Assembly (NCBI RefSeq): GCF_014197445.1
Contig: NZ_JACIFO010000003.1
Location: forward strand, 186,001-250,000
DNA from: Mesonia hippocampi
GTDB lineage: Bacteria > Bacteroidota > Bacteroidia > Flavobacteriales > Flavobacteriaceae
DNA length: 64,000 nucleotides
Reading direction: 5' to 3'
Both the position numbers and the translations under genes were made by a program. Within the stretch, counting starts at the first letter, position 1; each line of letters opens with the position of its first letter. Shown one piece after another: positions 9,037 through 18,114 of this stretch. The notes beneath the pieces were generated by a model, which was given only the letters and a program-made list of their open reading frames with translations, did not search any database and was not told the origin of the DNA.

Positions 9037-9696
9037 ATGAGTATTGAGTCTTATGTAATAAACGATGTCAAAATCCAGGATATCAGTCAATCTATAGCCC
9101 ATTTTCAAACTTTATTTAATGAGCTTACGTTAAGCCACATCCCTATAAAAGAGAAAAATAAATTTATTGGCTGTATTGCAGAAAACGATATACGCTGTTT
9201 TGAAGCGAACAAAAAATTAACCGATTATCGATATGCTATCGAGTATTTTAGCACCCATCCCGAAGAGCATTGGCTAGACTGCTATACGGCTTTTGCAAAA
9301 AACAATGCCAATATAATACCTGTTGTTACTAAAAACACTCAAACATATCTTGGGTATATTGAGCTACATGATATACTCGATATGTTTTACAATACATCAT
9401 TTTTACATGAACCTGGTGCTATAATTATAATAGAAAAAGGCATTAAAGATTATTCTTTTAGCGAAATTTGTCAAATTGTAGAATCTGGACAAAACAAAAT
9501 ATTAGGAGCTATCGTAAATAAATTATCTAACGATACTGCACAAATTACTATTAAATTAAGTCCAGAAGGAATAAACGAGATACTACAAAACTTTAGAAGG
9601 TATAACTATAAAATTATCAGCTCACACCAAGAAGATGCGTTTTTAGAAAACCTGAAAGACCGCTCTAAATACCTTGACAAATATTTAAATATTTAA
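9037..9696 (+). CDS. CBS-domain protein
   Basis: 219 residues from the ATG at 9037. The same frame is open upstream, but that part overlaps pdxJ antisense and is not protein-like. The N-terminal about 130 residues form two CBS-like repeats (…LSHIPIKEKNKFIGCIAENDIR… and …NANIIPVVTKNTQTYLGYIELHDILDMF). CBS pairs usually bind adenine nucleotides as energy sensors. A C-terminal region of about 85 residues, with PGAIIIIEKG and a final RRYNYKI, resembles an ACT-like regulatory fold. It sits 18 nt before nadK, a common flavobacterial pairing. The effector is not known. Confidence 0.88.
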   Translation: MSIESYVINDVKIQDISQSIAHFQTLFNELTLSHIPIKEKNKFIGCIAENDIRCFEANKKLTDYRYAIEYFSTHPEEHWLDCYTAFAKNNANIIPVVTKNTQTYLGYIELHDILDMFYNTSFLHEPGAIIIIEKGIKDYSFSEICQIVESGQNKILGAIVNKLSNDTAQITIKLSPEGINEILQNFRRYNYKIISSHQEDAFLENLKDRSKYLDKYLNI

Positions 9697-9708
9697 TTAC
9701 AAAAAACA

Positions 9709-9720
9709 TTTCACGTGAAA
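9709..9720. promoter_or_regulatory. parS-core-like palindrome TTTCACGTGAAA on the nadK start
   Basis: A perfect 12-bp palindrome identical to the inner 12 bases of the ParB-binding site parS (TGTTTCACGTGAAACA). The outer two bases on each side differ (CA...GT). The GTG start codon of nadK lies in its right half. No other full copy was found by eye in the window. A partial match, CCACGTGAAAA, occurs near 39623. Confidence 0.35.
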
Positions 9721-10605
9721 GTAGCCATATACGGACAATTTTATCATGAAAACTCTGAAGTTTACCTACAAGAACTCTTTCAATTACTTAAAGAGTATAA
9801 CATAGACACTTATGTAGAAAAAAACTTCTTTACCTCTATACAAAACAATCATAAGCTAAGACTTCCAGATTATAACTATCCAACTTTTATAAAACTTGAT
9901 AACAGTTTCGACTTATTTTTCGGAATAGGTGGCGACGGTACGATTCTAAAAAGTGTTAGCTACGTAAAAGATTTAAACATCCCTATTGTTGGTATTAATA
10001 CAGGACGGTTAGGCTTTCTTGCTTCCATCCATAAAAAAGAAATAAAAGCAGCCATACAGGCTATTATAAATAAAGAATACAATATTTCTCAACGCTCATT
10101 ACTTAGCGTTGCAACATCACCTCAAAACAAACGTCTTTCCAACATAGGCTTTGCTTTAAATGAAATTGCAATAAGTAGAAAAAACACAACCTCGATGATC
10201 ACCGTAGAAACATGGCTAAACGATAATTACCTCAGTGCATATTGGGCAGATGGGCTTATTATCTCTACACCCACTGGCTCTACAGGTTACTCGTTAAGTT
10301 GCGGCGGTCCAATTATAGAGCCCGCCACCAATGCCTTTGCCATTACCCCAATAGCACCGCATAACCTTAACGCCAGACCCCTGATTATCCCTGATAACAC
10401 CGAGATTAAATTAAAAGTAATAAGCCGTGAAGATAAATTTTTAGCCTCGTTAGACGCTAAAACAACCAGTTTAAACACCAATACAACTATTAGTATTAAA
10501 AAAGCCAACTTTACTATTGGGCTAGTATTATTACACGAAGATAGTTTTATAAAAACCCTCAGAAAAAAACTTTTATGGGGAGAAGACAAAAGAAACAAAC
10601 AATAA
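9715..10605 (+). CDS. nadK: NAD kinase
   Basis: 296 residues. NadK phosphorylates NAD to NADP. The nucleotide-binding GGDGT is at residues 72-76. The NTGRLGFLA block and STPTGSTGYSLSCGGP, conserved in all NAD kinases, follow. The start is GTG at 9715: it gives the usual flavobacterial N-terminus MKVAIYGQ, and no in-frame ATG is near. The gene is 18 nt downstream of the CBS-domain gene. The start codon sits inside a perfect 12-bp palindrome, which could affect initiation or bind a protein. Confidence 0.96.
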   Translation: MKVAIYGQFYHENSEVYLQELFQLLKEYNIDTYVEKNFFTSIQNNHKLRLPDYNYPTFIKLDNSFDLFFGIGGDGTILKSVSYVKDLNIPIVGINTGRLGFLASIHKKEIKAAIQAIINKEYNISQRSLLSVATSPQNKRLSNIGFALNEIAISRKNTTSMITVETWLNDNYLSAYWADGLIISTPTGSTGYSLSCGGPIIEPATNAFAITPIAPHNLNARPLIIPDNTEIKLKVISREDKFLASLDAKTTSLNTNTTISIKKANFTIGLVLLHEDSFIKTLRKKLLWGEDKRNKQ

Positions 10606-10674
10606 ATAACTCATAAATTTGTTTATTAACAAATACAAAACATCTATATATTAAGGAAGTGAAAACTTAATTTT

Positions 10675-10682
10675 TATATTTG
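10675..10682 (+). promoter_or_regulatory. -7 promoter box for the DUF6089-uppS-bamA block
   Basis: TATATTTG matches TAnnTTTG 17 nt upstream of the ATG at 10700, in the spacer after nadK. No obvious TTTG at -33. It may start transcription of the envelope operon. Confidence 0.45.
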
Positions 10683-10699
10683 CAAACTTTTGAAAATCT

Positions 10700-11389
10700 A
10701 TGAGGTATTTAATAACGCTAATAAGCATGACTCTTTTGGGGTATATATCACAAGCTCAAACCTATGAAGTTGGTCCTTTTTTAGGAGGTGCTAACTTTGT
10801 AGGCGATGTTGGTAAAACCAATTACATTTCCCCAAACACCCTTGTTGGAGGAGCTATATTTAAATGGAACAGAAGCGCCAGACATGCTTTTAGGTTTTCA
10901 ATTTTACACACAAAGTTAAAAGCCAATGATGCCGATAGTGATGAACAACGCAGGCAACAAAGAGGCTTATCGTTTACTAACGGACTAACCGAGGCCTCTC
11001 TTGGATTAGAATATACATTTTGGGAATGGAACTTGCACAATTACAAGCCACAACTTACTCCTTACTTATACACAGGATTAACCGCTGCATTTACCAACCA
11101 CATGCATATCAAAAACAACAAACTTACAACACACAGCAATAATACCACCATAGCAATACCTATGGTTATTGGTATTAAAGGCACCATTAATACAAAATGG
11201 GTTTTAGCCCTAGAAATAGGAGCTCGATATACATTTACCGATAATATAGACGGAAGCAACCCTAAAGAAATAAACGCAAAAGAAACATTCCCTTCCTTTG
11301 GGAACCCTAATACAAACGATTGGTATATCTTTACAGGAATTAGTTTAACTTACACCTTCGGAAGAAAACCCTGCTATTGTATATTTTAA
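10700..11389 (+). CDS. DUF6089-family outer-membrane beta-barrel-like protein
   Basis: 229 residues. The signal peptide is cleaved near SQAQ|TYEVG. The mature start, EVGPFLGGANFVGDVG, is the typical opening of the DUF6089 family seen in front of uppS in Flavobacteriia. Alternating aromatic strands and the terminal strand SLTYTFGRKPCYCIF suggest a small outer-membrane barrel. It ends in CYC. The stop is 2 nt before the uppS ATG, so the genes are coupled. The function is not established; position suggests a role in envelope biogenesis. Confidence 0.85.
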   Translation: MRYLITLISMTLLGYISQAQTYEVGPFLGGANFVGDVGKTNYISPNTLVGGAIFKWNRSARHAFRFSILHTKLKANDADSDEQRRQQRGLSFTNGLTEASLGLEYTFWEWNLHNYKPQLTPYLYTGLTAAFTNHMHIKNNKLTTHSNNTTIAIPMVIGIKGTINTKWVLALEIGARYTFTDNIDGSNPKEINAKETFPSFGNPNTNDWYIFTGISLTYTFGRKPCYCIF

Positions 11390-11391
11390 AT

Positions 11392-12126
11392 ATGGATAAA
11401 GAAATAGATAAAAATAAACTCCCAAAACACATTGCTATCATCATGGATGGCAACGGAAGATGGGCTAAAAAACAAGGCTTACTCCGAGTAGCAGGACACG
11501 AGAAAGGAACAATCGCCGTTAGAGAAACCGTAGAAACCTGCGCAAAATTAGGCATCAAAAACCTTAGCCTCTATGCCTTTTCTACAGAAAATTGGAACCG
11601 ACCAAAACTAGAAGTAAAAACATTAATGAAGCTTCTGGTTTCCTCACTTAAAAAAGAATTAAATACCCTCAACAAAAACAATATAAAGCTTAACGCTATA
11701 GGAAACCTAGAACGTCTTCCTAAAAAAGTTAAAGCCGAGCTAGAAGAAGTAATTCAAGCCACCCAAAACAACTCACACATGACGCTAACCCTGGCACTTA
11801 GCTATGGCGCACGCGAAGAATTGGTTTCCGCAATAAAAAACATTACTCAAAAAGTTAAAGAAAACACAATTACTTTAGAAGATATTTCGGAAAACACTAT
11901 AGACAATTACCTTTACACACATAATATGCCTGATGTAGATTTACTCATCAGAACAAGCGGCGAACAACGCATAAGTAACTTTATGCTTTGGCAAATTGCT
12001 TACGCAGAATTATATTTTACCCCGATACTATGGCCAGATTTTAGAAAAGAAAACCTTTTTGAAGCCATTATCGATTATCAAAATAGAGAAAGAAGATTTG
12101 GAAAAACAAGCGAACAACTCAATTAA
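11392..12126 (+). CDS. uppS: Isoprenyl transferase (undecaprenyl diphosphate synthase)
   Basis: 244 residues. A cis-prenyltransferase making the C55 lipid carrier for peptidoglycan and glycan export. The catalytic block IAIIMDGNGRWAKKQG has Asp19. SLYAFSTENWNRP and DLLIRTSGEQRISNF follow, and the protein ends with the expected AELYFTPILWPDF. The ATG at 11392 is preferred to a TTG 15 nt upstream that overlaps the previous gene. It lies between the DUF6089 gene and bamA. Confidence 0.97.
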   Translation: MDKEIDKNKLPKHIAIIMDGNGRWAKKQGLLRVAGHEKGTIAVRETVETCAKLGIKNLSLYAFSTENWNRPKLEVKTLMKLLVSSLKKELNTLNKNNIKLNAIGNLERLPKKVKAELEEVIQATQNNSHMTLTLALSYGAREELVSAIKNITQKVKENTITLEDISENTIDNYLYTHNMPDVDLLIRTSGEQRISNFMLWQIAYAELYFTPILWPDFRKENLFEAIIDYQNRERRFGKTSEQLN

Positions 12127-12133
12127 TGCTTTA

Positions 12134-14716
12134 ATGAATAATAAATTACTCATCATATGCTACTGCCTATTGCTAATAAGCAGCCTACACACAGCCTATG
12201 CACAAAACGATGTCCCTATTGCAAATGCTAAAGAATACACCCTTGGCGACATAAAAGTAATAGGAAACACCAGCTATAATGAACAAACCATTATTGCATT
12301 TACAGGATTAAAAAAAGGAGAAAAACTTTACATCCCTGGCGATCGCCTTAGCAATGTTATCCAAAAATTATGGGATTTAGGTTTATTTAGCGACATCAAC
12401 TTCTACGTAAGTAAAATAGAAAACAACACCGCTCAATTAGAGTTAGAAATTGTAGAAGTTCCTGAACTCAACAAAACCGTTGTAAAAGGAATAAAAAAAC
12501 CTAAAAAACAAGCTGCCTTTATAAAAGAACATAAACTAAAAAAAGGCACAAAAGTTACCGAAAACTTTATTGCTACCACCAAAAGTGGCATTGTAAACAA
12601 GTATAAAGAAAAAGGGTTTTTCAACACCGATGTAGACATCCAAACCGTCAATATAAAAGACACCACTACTGGAGAAAAACCTAAAGTAAACTTAATTTTA
12701 AATCTTGATAAAGGTCAAAAAGTAAAAATAAGTAAACTTAATATTGAAGGAAACGAAGTTTTTTCTGATGGCAAAATAAGACGTAAAATGAAAACCAAAC
12801 GCAAAAACTTTTTGCGCTTTTGGAAACGCTCTAAATATACCGCAGAAGAATTTAAAGAAAGCAAAAAGAAAGTAGTAGATTTTTACAAATCTAAAGGATA
12901 CAGAGACGCGCGTTTTACAAAAGATAGCATCTATAAAATAGACGATAAAAACATAGGATTAGATTTAGCCATCGAAGAAGGAGACAAATACTACTTTGGC
13001 GACATTTCTTTTTTAGGAAACAGCGTATACACCGACCAGCAATTACGTATGGTTTTAGGCATCGATAAAGGCGACGTTTACAACGGCGTGCTTTTAGACA
13101 AAAAAATAGCCGATAACACCAAACCAGATGCCGAAGATTTAACCAACTTGTACCAAAACAACGGGTATCTGTTCTCTCAAATAAACGCCGTAGAAACCAA
13201 AATTTATAACGATACCATAGATTTTGAAATCCGTATCCAAGAAGGAAAAATTGCTTATTTTGATAACATCACCGTTAAAGGTAACGACAGAACTCACGAC
13301 CGTGTTATCTACAGAAACTTACGTACAAGACCTGGACAAAAATACAGCAAACAAGACGTTGTGAGAACCATAAGAGAATTAGGACAATTAGGCTTTTTTG
13401 ATGCCGAACAACTTTCGCCAGAATTCAAAAACGTAAACCCACAAGCAGGAACCCTAGATTTAGAGTATAGTGTTGTAGAAAGCGGAGCTAGCCAAATTGA
13501 GCTTCAAGGAGGTTACGGCGGTGGCGGCTTTGTAGGTACTTTAGGATTATCGTTAAATAACTTTTCGCTTCGTGGAATTTTCGATAAAGACTCTTACAAA
13601 CCATTACCTATGGGTGACGGGCAATCTTTATCGCTAAGAGCACAAGCTTCAAGTTATTACCAAACCTATAGTTTAACATTCTCTGAACCTTGGTTGGGAG
13701 GAAAAAAACCTATCCGATTAACCACATCGTTCTCACATACCAATCGTTATTACTACGATTTCTATAACCGTGATACAGACCGTAGCAGACGTTTTTTAAT
13801 TACAGGAGGTTCTGTTGGTGTAGCTAAACGTCTAACCGTTCCAGATGATTATTTTACCTTATCTGCAGCCATTAGCTACCAGCATTATAAAATGGAAAAC
13901 TACCAGATAGGTTTATTCAATTTCCCAGAAGGAACATCAAACAACCTAGCCCTAACAATAGGATTAAGTAGGGATAACACCTACACCAATCCTATTTATC
14001 CAATGGGAGGATCTAAATTTAGCATTACAGCAAAATTAACCCCGCCTTACTCTATGTTTAACGATGTAGATTATGCAGGCTTGGCAGACGACCCGAACTA
14101 CCAAGATAAAGATGGTAACCCTGACCTTGCCAAAATAGACCAAAAGAAATACAACTGGCTAGAATATTATAAAATTAAATTTAACGGAGATTGGTACACC
14201 AACCTATTCGCTAAACTAGTATTACGTTCTAGTGTAGAATATGGTTTCCTTGGTTCTTACAATAAAGATAGAGGCGTACCTCCTTTCGAACGTTTCCTTT
14301 TAGGAGGAGATGGTTTATCTAACTTTACACTAGATGGAACAGAAAACATCCGTCTGCGTGGATACCGAAACAACACCCTTATCCCGAGAGATAGAGAGGT
14401 AACATCTTCAGCTTCTTATAATGACGGGGCAACAATTTACAACAAATACTCGTTAGAATTACGTTACCCAATAACATTAAAGCCTACTGCCTCTATTTAT
14501 ACCTTGGTATTTGCAGAAGGAGGGTCTACATTTGATAGTTTTAAAGATTTTAATCCATTTGAGTTAAATCGTTCTGCTGGATTTGGAATTCGTATCTTTA
14601 TGCCTGCATTTGGGCTTTTAGGAATTGACTTTGGATATGGCTTTGACCCTATCCCAGGAACAAATTCTGGAGCAAATGGATGGGAAACACATTTTATTAT
14701 TGGACAACAATTTTAG
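12134..14716 (+). CDS. bamA: Outer-membrane protein assembly factor BamA
   Basis: 860 residues from the ATG at 12134. Upstream in-frame codons overlap uppS and lack a signal peptide. The signal peptide is MNNKLLIICYCLLLISS..., cut after AYAQ. About five POTRA repeats follow, to about residue 450 (for example YTLGDIKVIGNTSYNEQTI, VKISKLNIEGNEVF, YYFGDISFLGNSVY). A 16-strand barrel with RFLLGGDGLSNF and a C-terminal strand ending in Phe completes it. BamA inserts barrel proteins into the outer membrane. It is followed by two OmpH/Skp-like chaperone genes, its usual partners. Confidence 0.97.
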   Translation: MNNKLLIICYCLLLISSLHTAYAQNDVPIANAKEYTLGDIKVIGNTSYNEQTIIAFTGLKKGEKLYIPGDRLSNVIQKLWDLGLFSDINFYVSKIENNTAQLELEIVEVPELNKTVVKGIKKPKKQAAFIKEHKLKKGTKVTENFIATTKSGIVNKYKEKGFFNTDVDIQTVNIKDTTTGEKPKVNLILNLDKGQKVKISKLNIEGNEVFSDGKIRRKMKTKRKNFLRFWKRSKYTAEEFKESKKKVVDFYKSKGYRDARFTKDSIYKIDDKNIGLDLAIEEGDKYYFGDISFLGNSVYTDQQLRMVLGIDKGDVYNGVLLDKKIADNTKPDAEDLTNLYQNNGYLFSQINAVETKIYNDTIDFEIRIQEGKIAYFDNITVKGNDRTHDRVIYRNLRTRPGQKYSKQDVVRTIRELGQLGFFDAEQLSPEFKNVNPQAGTLDLEYSVVESGASQIELQGGYGGGGFVGTLGLSLNNFSLRGIFDKDSYKPLPMGDGQSLSLRAQASSYYQTYSLTFSEPWLGGKKPIRLTTSFSHTNRYYYDFYNRDTDRSRRFLITGGSVGVAKRLTVPDDYFTLSAAISYQHYKMENYQIGLFNFPEGTSNNLALTIGLSRDNTYTNPIYPMGGSKFSITAKLTPPYSMFNDVDYAGLADDPNYQDKDGNPDLAKIDQKKYNWLEYYKIKFNGDWYTNLFAKLVLRSSVEYGFLGSYNKDRGVPPFERFLLGGDGLSNFTLDGTENIRLRGYRNNTLIPRDREVTSSASYNDGATIYNKYSLELRYPITLKPTASIYTLVFAEGGSTFDSFKDFNPFELNRSAGFGIRIFMPAFGLLGIDFGYGFDPIPGTNSGANGWETHFIIGQQF

Positions 14717-14724
14717 TACATTTG
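14717..14724 (+). promoter_or_regulatory. -7 promoter box for the ompH pair
   Basis: TACATTTG matches TAnnTTTG, 36 nt upstream of the ATG at 14760 and right after the bamA stop. A TTTA lies about 18 nt further upstream as an imperfect -33. It could give extra transcription of the periplasmic chaperones. Confidence 0.4.
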
Positions 14725-14759
14725 TGTTTGGCACAATATTTTCATTAACAACCTAAACT

Positions 14760-15578
14760 ATGAAGAAATTAATTTTAATCATAATCGTAACTCTAAGCTT
14801 AAGCTTTCAAGCAGAAGCACAACGCGGCTTAAAAATAGGTTATGTTGACATGGATTACATTTTAGAAAATGTACCAGAATACCAACAAGCAAACCAACAA
14901 TTAAGTAACCAAGTGCAAAAATGGAAAACCGCTTTAGAGAAAAAAATGCAAACTATTGCAGACCTTAAAGAAAGCTTAGACACCGAACGCGCCTTGCTTA
15001 CAAGAGAATTGATAGAAGAACGCGAAGCAGAAATAAAATATGAAGAAGAACAAATGTCTAATTACCAACAAGAGAAATTTGGCCCTAACGGAGCTTTAAT
15101 AACCCAAAAAAAACAGTTGTTACAGCCGGTGCAAGACCAAGTTTTTAATGCGGTACAAGAAATAGGATCTACAAGAGAATATGATTTTATTTATGAAAAC
15201 TCTGCCGATGCATTAATGCTTTATTCTGCAAACAGACACGACATTAGCGACCAGGTTTTAAGAATGATAGAACGTTCTGCAAGAAAACAACGTGTAGATG
15301 ACAGAAAAAATAAAAAAGCAGAAGAAGAAAAACCTAAAAAAGAAGTTTATAAATCTGTTACCAAAGCAAGAGAAGATGCCGAAGAAGAAAAAGAACGCAC
15401 AGAAGAGCGAGAAGCTATTGTAAACAAAAGAGAACAAGAATTACAAGACAGAAAAAATAAAAGAGACTCATTGCGCCAAGCTAGAAAACGTGAGTTTGAA
15501 GAACGCCGAAACAAAATCTTACAAGAAAGACAACGCATGAGAGACTCATTACAAGAAGTAAGAAATAGAAATAAGTAA
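14760..15578 (+). CDS. OmpH/Skp-family periplasmic chaperone with long coiled-coil tail
   Basis: 272 residues. The signal peptide ends near AEAQ|RGLKIGYVDMDYIL. Residues about 22-180 are the OmpH/Skp core, with its characteristic GYVDMDYILENVPEY opening and DFIYENSADALMLYS. Residues about 180-272 are an extra, very charged Arg/Glu/Lys-rich segment with DSLRQARKREFEERRN-type heptads, likely a continuous helix. Skp is normally about 160 residues, so the tail is a substantial addition. Skp trimers carry unfolded barrel proteins to BamA, which is encoded just upstream. Confidence 0.92.
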   Translation: MKKLILIIIVTLSLSFQAEAQRGLKIGYVDMDYILENVPEYQQANQQLSNQVQKWKTALEKKMQTIADLKESLDTERALLTRELIEEREAEIKYEEEQMSNYQQEKFGPNGALITQKKQLLQPVQDQVFNAVQEIGSTREYDFIYENSADALMLYSANRHDISDQVLRMIERSARKQRVDDRKNKKAEEEKPKKEVYKSVTKAREDAEEEKERTEEREAIVNKREQELQDRKNKRDSLRQARKREFEERRNKILQERQRMRDSLQEVRNRNK

Positions 15579-15609
15579 TCAATAAAAATCAAATTTAATT
15601 AAACGAACA

Positions 15610-16122
15610 ATGAAAAATTTCAAAACCTTTTTAATTGCCTTATCATTTGTATTTGCGGGAGCATTTACAGCACAAGCACAAGACTCTAAAGTAGCACACA
15701 TAGCTACACAAGATTTAATTGAAGCTATGCCTTCTTACAAATCTGCAATGGCTCAATTAGAAAAACTTTCTAAAACTTACGAGTCTGAAATGCAAAACTT
15801 ATACAAAGAAGCTCAAAGCAAAAACGAGCGCTACCAATCTGAAGCAAATTCTAAAACCGATGAAGAAAATGAGGCAAGAGCTTTAGAACTACAAGCTGAT
15901 CAGCAAAAAATAATGCAATACAGACAAACAGCGCAACAAGAACTTGCCAAAAAAGAAGAAGAGCTTATTAAACCTGTATTAGAAAAAGCACGCCAAGCAA
16001 TCCAAAAAGTGGCACGTGCAAAAGGTTATAGCTACGTATTAGACTCTACTACCGGAACTGGAGTTTTATTAGCAGACGGTTATAATTTAATGAACGATGT
16101 TAAAAAAGATTTAGGTATCTAA
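15610..16122 (+). CDS. OmpH/Skp-family periplasmic chaperone
   Basis: 170 residues, the usual Skp size. The signal peptide is cut near TAQAQ|DSKVAHI. The core IATQDLIEAMPSYKSAMAQLEK, a long Gln/Glu/Lys helical arm, and GYSYVLDSTTGTGVLLADGYNLMNDV complete the family pattern. It is a tandem paralogue of the preceding gene, 31 nt apart. A strong terminator follows, closing the uppS-bamA-ompH block. Having one standard and one extended copy suggests divided roles, which is inference. Confidence 0.93.
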   Translation: MKNFKTFLIALSFVFAGAFTAQAQDSKVAHIATQDLIEAMPSYKSAMAQLEKLSKTYESEMQNLYKEAQSKNERYQSEANSKTDEENEARALELQADQQKIMQYRQTAQQELAKKEEELIKPVLEKARQAIQKVARAKGYSYVLDSTTGTGVLLADGYNLMNDVKKDLGI

Positions 16123-16147
16123 TCCAACTTAAATTTCTTAAAATCTA

Positions 16148-16187
16148 AAAAGCACTTTGTATCTTTACAAAGTGCTTTGTTTTTTTA
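16148..16187 (+). terminator. Terminator closing the bamA-ompH block
   Basis: The hairpin AAGCACTTTGTA-TCTT-TACAAAGTGCTT is followed by GTTTTTTT, 26 nt after the second ompH stop. Confidence 0.92.
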
Positions 16188-16270
16188 TCACATCCATTTT
16201 TCGATAGAAAGTTTATCTTTTATTAGCCTATTGATAAAAAAATGAATATTTTCAATACCAAAGTTTATTT

Positions 16271-17053
16271 ATGAATGCAACAGGAGCTATAGGAATTTTT
16301 GATTCGGGAGTTGGAGGCACTTCCATCTTTAAAGAAATACACCAATCCCTCCCGTTAGAATCCTGCATTTATTTGGCCGATAGCATTAATGCTCCTTATG
16401 GTCAAAAAAGCAAAGAAGAAATAATACGGCTAAGTAAAAAAAACACCGAGCTACTTATAAAAATGGGGTGTAAAATTATTGTTGTTGCTTGCAACACCGC
16501 TACAACAAATGCAATTACAGAACTCAGAGAAAGTTTTAACACCCCCATAATAGGCATAGAGCCCGCCATAAAACCAGCTGCATTATCTAGTCAGAAAAAA
16601 ATAATAGGCATTTTAGCTACAAAAGGAACGCTTAGCAGCGAGTTATTTAGCAAAACTTCCGAGTTATATACCCAAGATGTAGAAGTGATAGAAGTGATAG
16701 GAAAAGGACTCGTAGAAGCTATAGAAGCAGGAAAAGAATATCACACAGAAACAAAAAAATTATTACGTTCACTTTTAGCTCCCATGCTAGCTAAAGAAAT
16801 AGATTACCTTGTTTTGGGCTGTAGTCATTATCCTTATCTAATTCCTTTATTGCAAGAGATATTACCCCCAGAGGTAAAGATAATAGACTCTGGACAAGCT
16901 GTTGCGCAGCAAACCAAAAATATTTTAGCAACTTACCGAGCTTTAGTCTCAAAACCACAAAATGCCCCAAAATTCTACACCAATAAAGATGTACAATTGT
17001 TAAGGCATTTTGTTCCTAACCCAGAATTTGAAGTTAGTTATTTAGACTTTTAA
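16271..17053 (+). CDS. murI: Glutamate racemase
   Basis: 260 residues. Converts L- to D-glutamate for peptidoglycan. The opening GIFDSGVGGTSI contains Asp11. The two catalytic cysteines are in VVACNTATTN (Cys74) and LGCSHYPYL (about 186). No signal peptide, cytoplasmic. It follows the envelope operon after a terminator and converges on the PorP/SprF gene, with only 11 nt between stop codons and no clear terminator in between. Confidence 0.96.
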   Translation: MNATGAIGIFDSGVGGTSIFKEIHQSLPLESCIYLADSINAPYGQKSKEEIIRLSKKNTELLIKMGCKIIVVACNTATTNAITELRESFNTPIIGIEPAIKPAALSSQKKIIGILATKGTLSSELFSKTSELYTQDVEVIEVIGKGLVEAIEAGKEYHTETKKLLRSLLAPMLAKEIDYLVLGCSHYPYLIPLLQEILPPEVKIIDSGQAVAQQTKNILATYRALVSKPQNAPKFYTNKDVQLLRHFVPNPEFEVSYLDF

Positions 17054-17064
17054 AAAAATCCGTT

Positions 17065-18078
17065 TTAGTAATTAATTGCAGGGCAATTACAGTGGTAACG
17101 CTCGTTGCTCTTACCAAAATTAAATCCTAAAGTAATTTGGTGAAAACCAGAGTTACTTAACACTATAGAGTTTGCTTGATAGGTATAAGTGTACGCAAAC
17201 ATAAAATCTTTATAGTTTATCCCTATAAATGGTGTAATGTACTGTAATTTTTGATTATTTATAGTTGTTCCGTTTTCTGTATATTCTGCACCATCAAAAC
17301 TTCTTCTGTAAGAAACTCCACCCCAAAGGCTACCAAAATCTGTTCCGTACATAGCTTTACCGTTAATGTCTAAATTTGTTTCGGTAGTTTCTTCCTTATA
17401 CATTAACATTACCGAAGGGTCAAACGACCAATCCGAGCCAAATGGCGCAATAACATAACCTACAGACCCAATGTATTGACGCTGATTATCGGTCTCTAAA
17501 TCATCAAATATTTCACGTTTCTGCGGAATAATATTCTTTACTGTAGCATGGGCATAAAACTCCATATAATAATAGGACATTCCAAAATCTACATTAAAAT
17601 AAGAGTCTGAAAGCTCTGCCCCAGAAATAGCCGGATCATTAGGATTTACACCGCCTATTAAATTTGTTTCGTCTAATTTTTCTTGTTGCACACCTACGCT
17701 TAAACCAAATGATAATTGATTAAGATCTACACGATCTCTAGAAAGCAATAAGTGATACGCAAAAGTAGCATAAACCCCTTGCTGAGAAAAACGCCCATTA
17801 CTATCGTTATACAAAATACCTCCTAGCCCTATATTATCGGCTACTCTACCATTAATACTTGCGGTTTCTAGCCCTGGAGCATCCTCTACATCAAACCATT
17901 GCCTTCTTCCTGTAAGGCGTATTTTACTACGCACCCCTGCTCCTGCCATTGACGGATGCAAAAGGTAAAGGTTATCGGTTAAATAATCTGAATATACGGG
18001 TATACCGCGTTCTTGCGAAAATGATATGCAAGGTAAACTTGCAAGAATAAGTATAAGAGTAGTCTTAAAAAATTTCAT
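17065..18078 (-). CDS. PorP/SprF-family type IX secretion-associated outer-membrane protein
   Basis: 337 residues. The signal peptide is cut near ISFSQ|ERGIPVYSDY. The signature DYLTDNLYLLHPSMAGAG and the following RRQWFDVEDAPG block define PorP/SprF. The C-terminus is barrel-like (QITLGFNFG) and ends with a short Cys pair (CNCPA). Family members anchor or help export type IX cargo such as SprB-like adhesins. Most sit next to a large adhesin gene; this one does not. Its own canonical promoter lies upstream. Which cargo it serves cannot be told here. Confidence 0.92.
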   Translation of the reverse strand: MKFFKTTLILILASLPCISFSQERGIPVYSDYLTDNLYLLHPSMAGAGVRSKIRLTGRRQWFDVEDAPGLETASINGRVADNIGLGGILYNDSNGRFSQQGVYATFAYHLLLSRDRVDLNQLSFGLSVGVQQEKLDETNLIGGVNPNDPAISGAELSDSYFNVDFGMSYYYMEFYAHATVKNIIPQKREIFDDLETDNQRQYIGSVGYVIAPFGSDWSFDPSVMLMYKEETTETNLDINGKAMYGTDFGSLWGGVSYRRSFDGAEYTENGTTINNQKLQYITPFIGINYKDFMFAYTYTYQANSIVLSNSGFHQITLGFNFGKSNERYHCNCPAINY

Positions 18079-18114
18079 ATGCGTTTGGGTTATCTCAACT
18101 CAGCTAAAATAATT

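Noticed and set aside
11996-12133. 46-residue N-terminal extension of bamA
   Set aside because: Lies within uppS in another frame and would bury the signal peptide; the ATG at 12134 is right.
15347-15592. 81-codon minus-strand frame in the ompH tail
   Set aside because: Ser/Leu/Arg mirror image of the repetitive Arg/Glu codons of the coiled coil.
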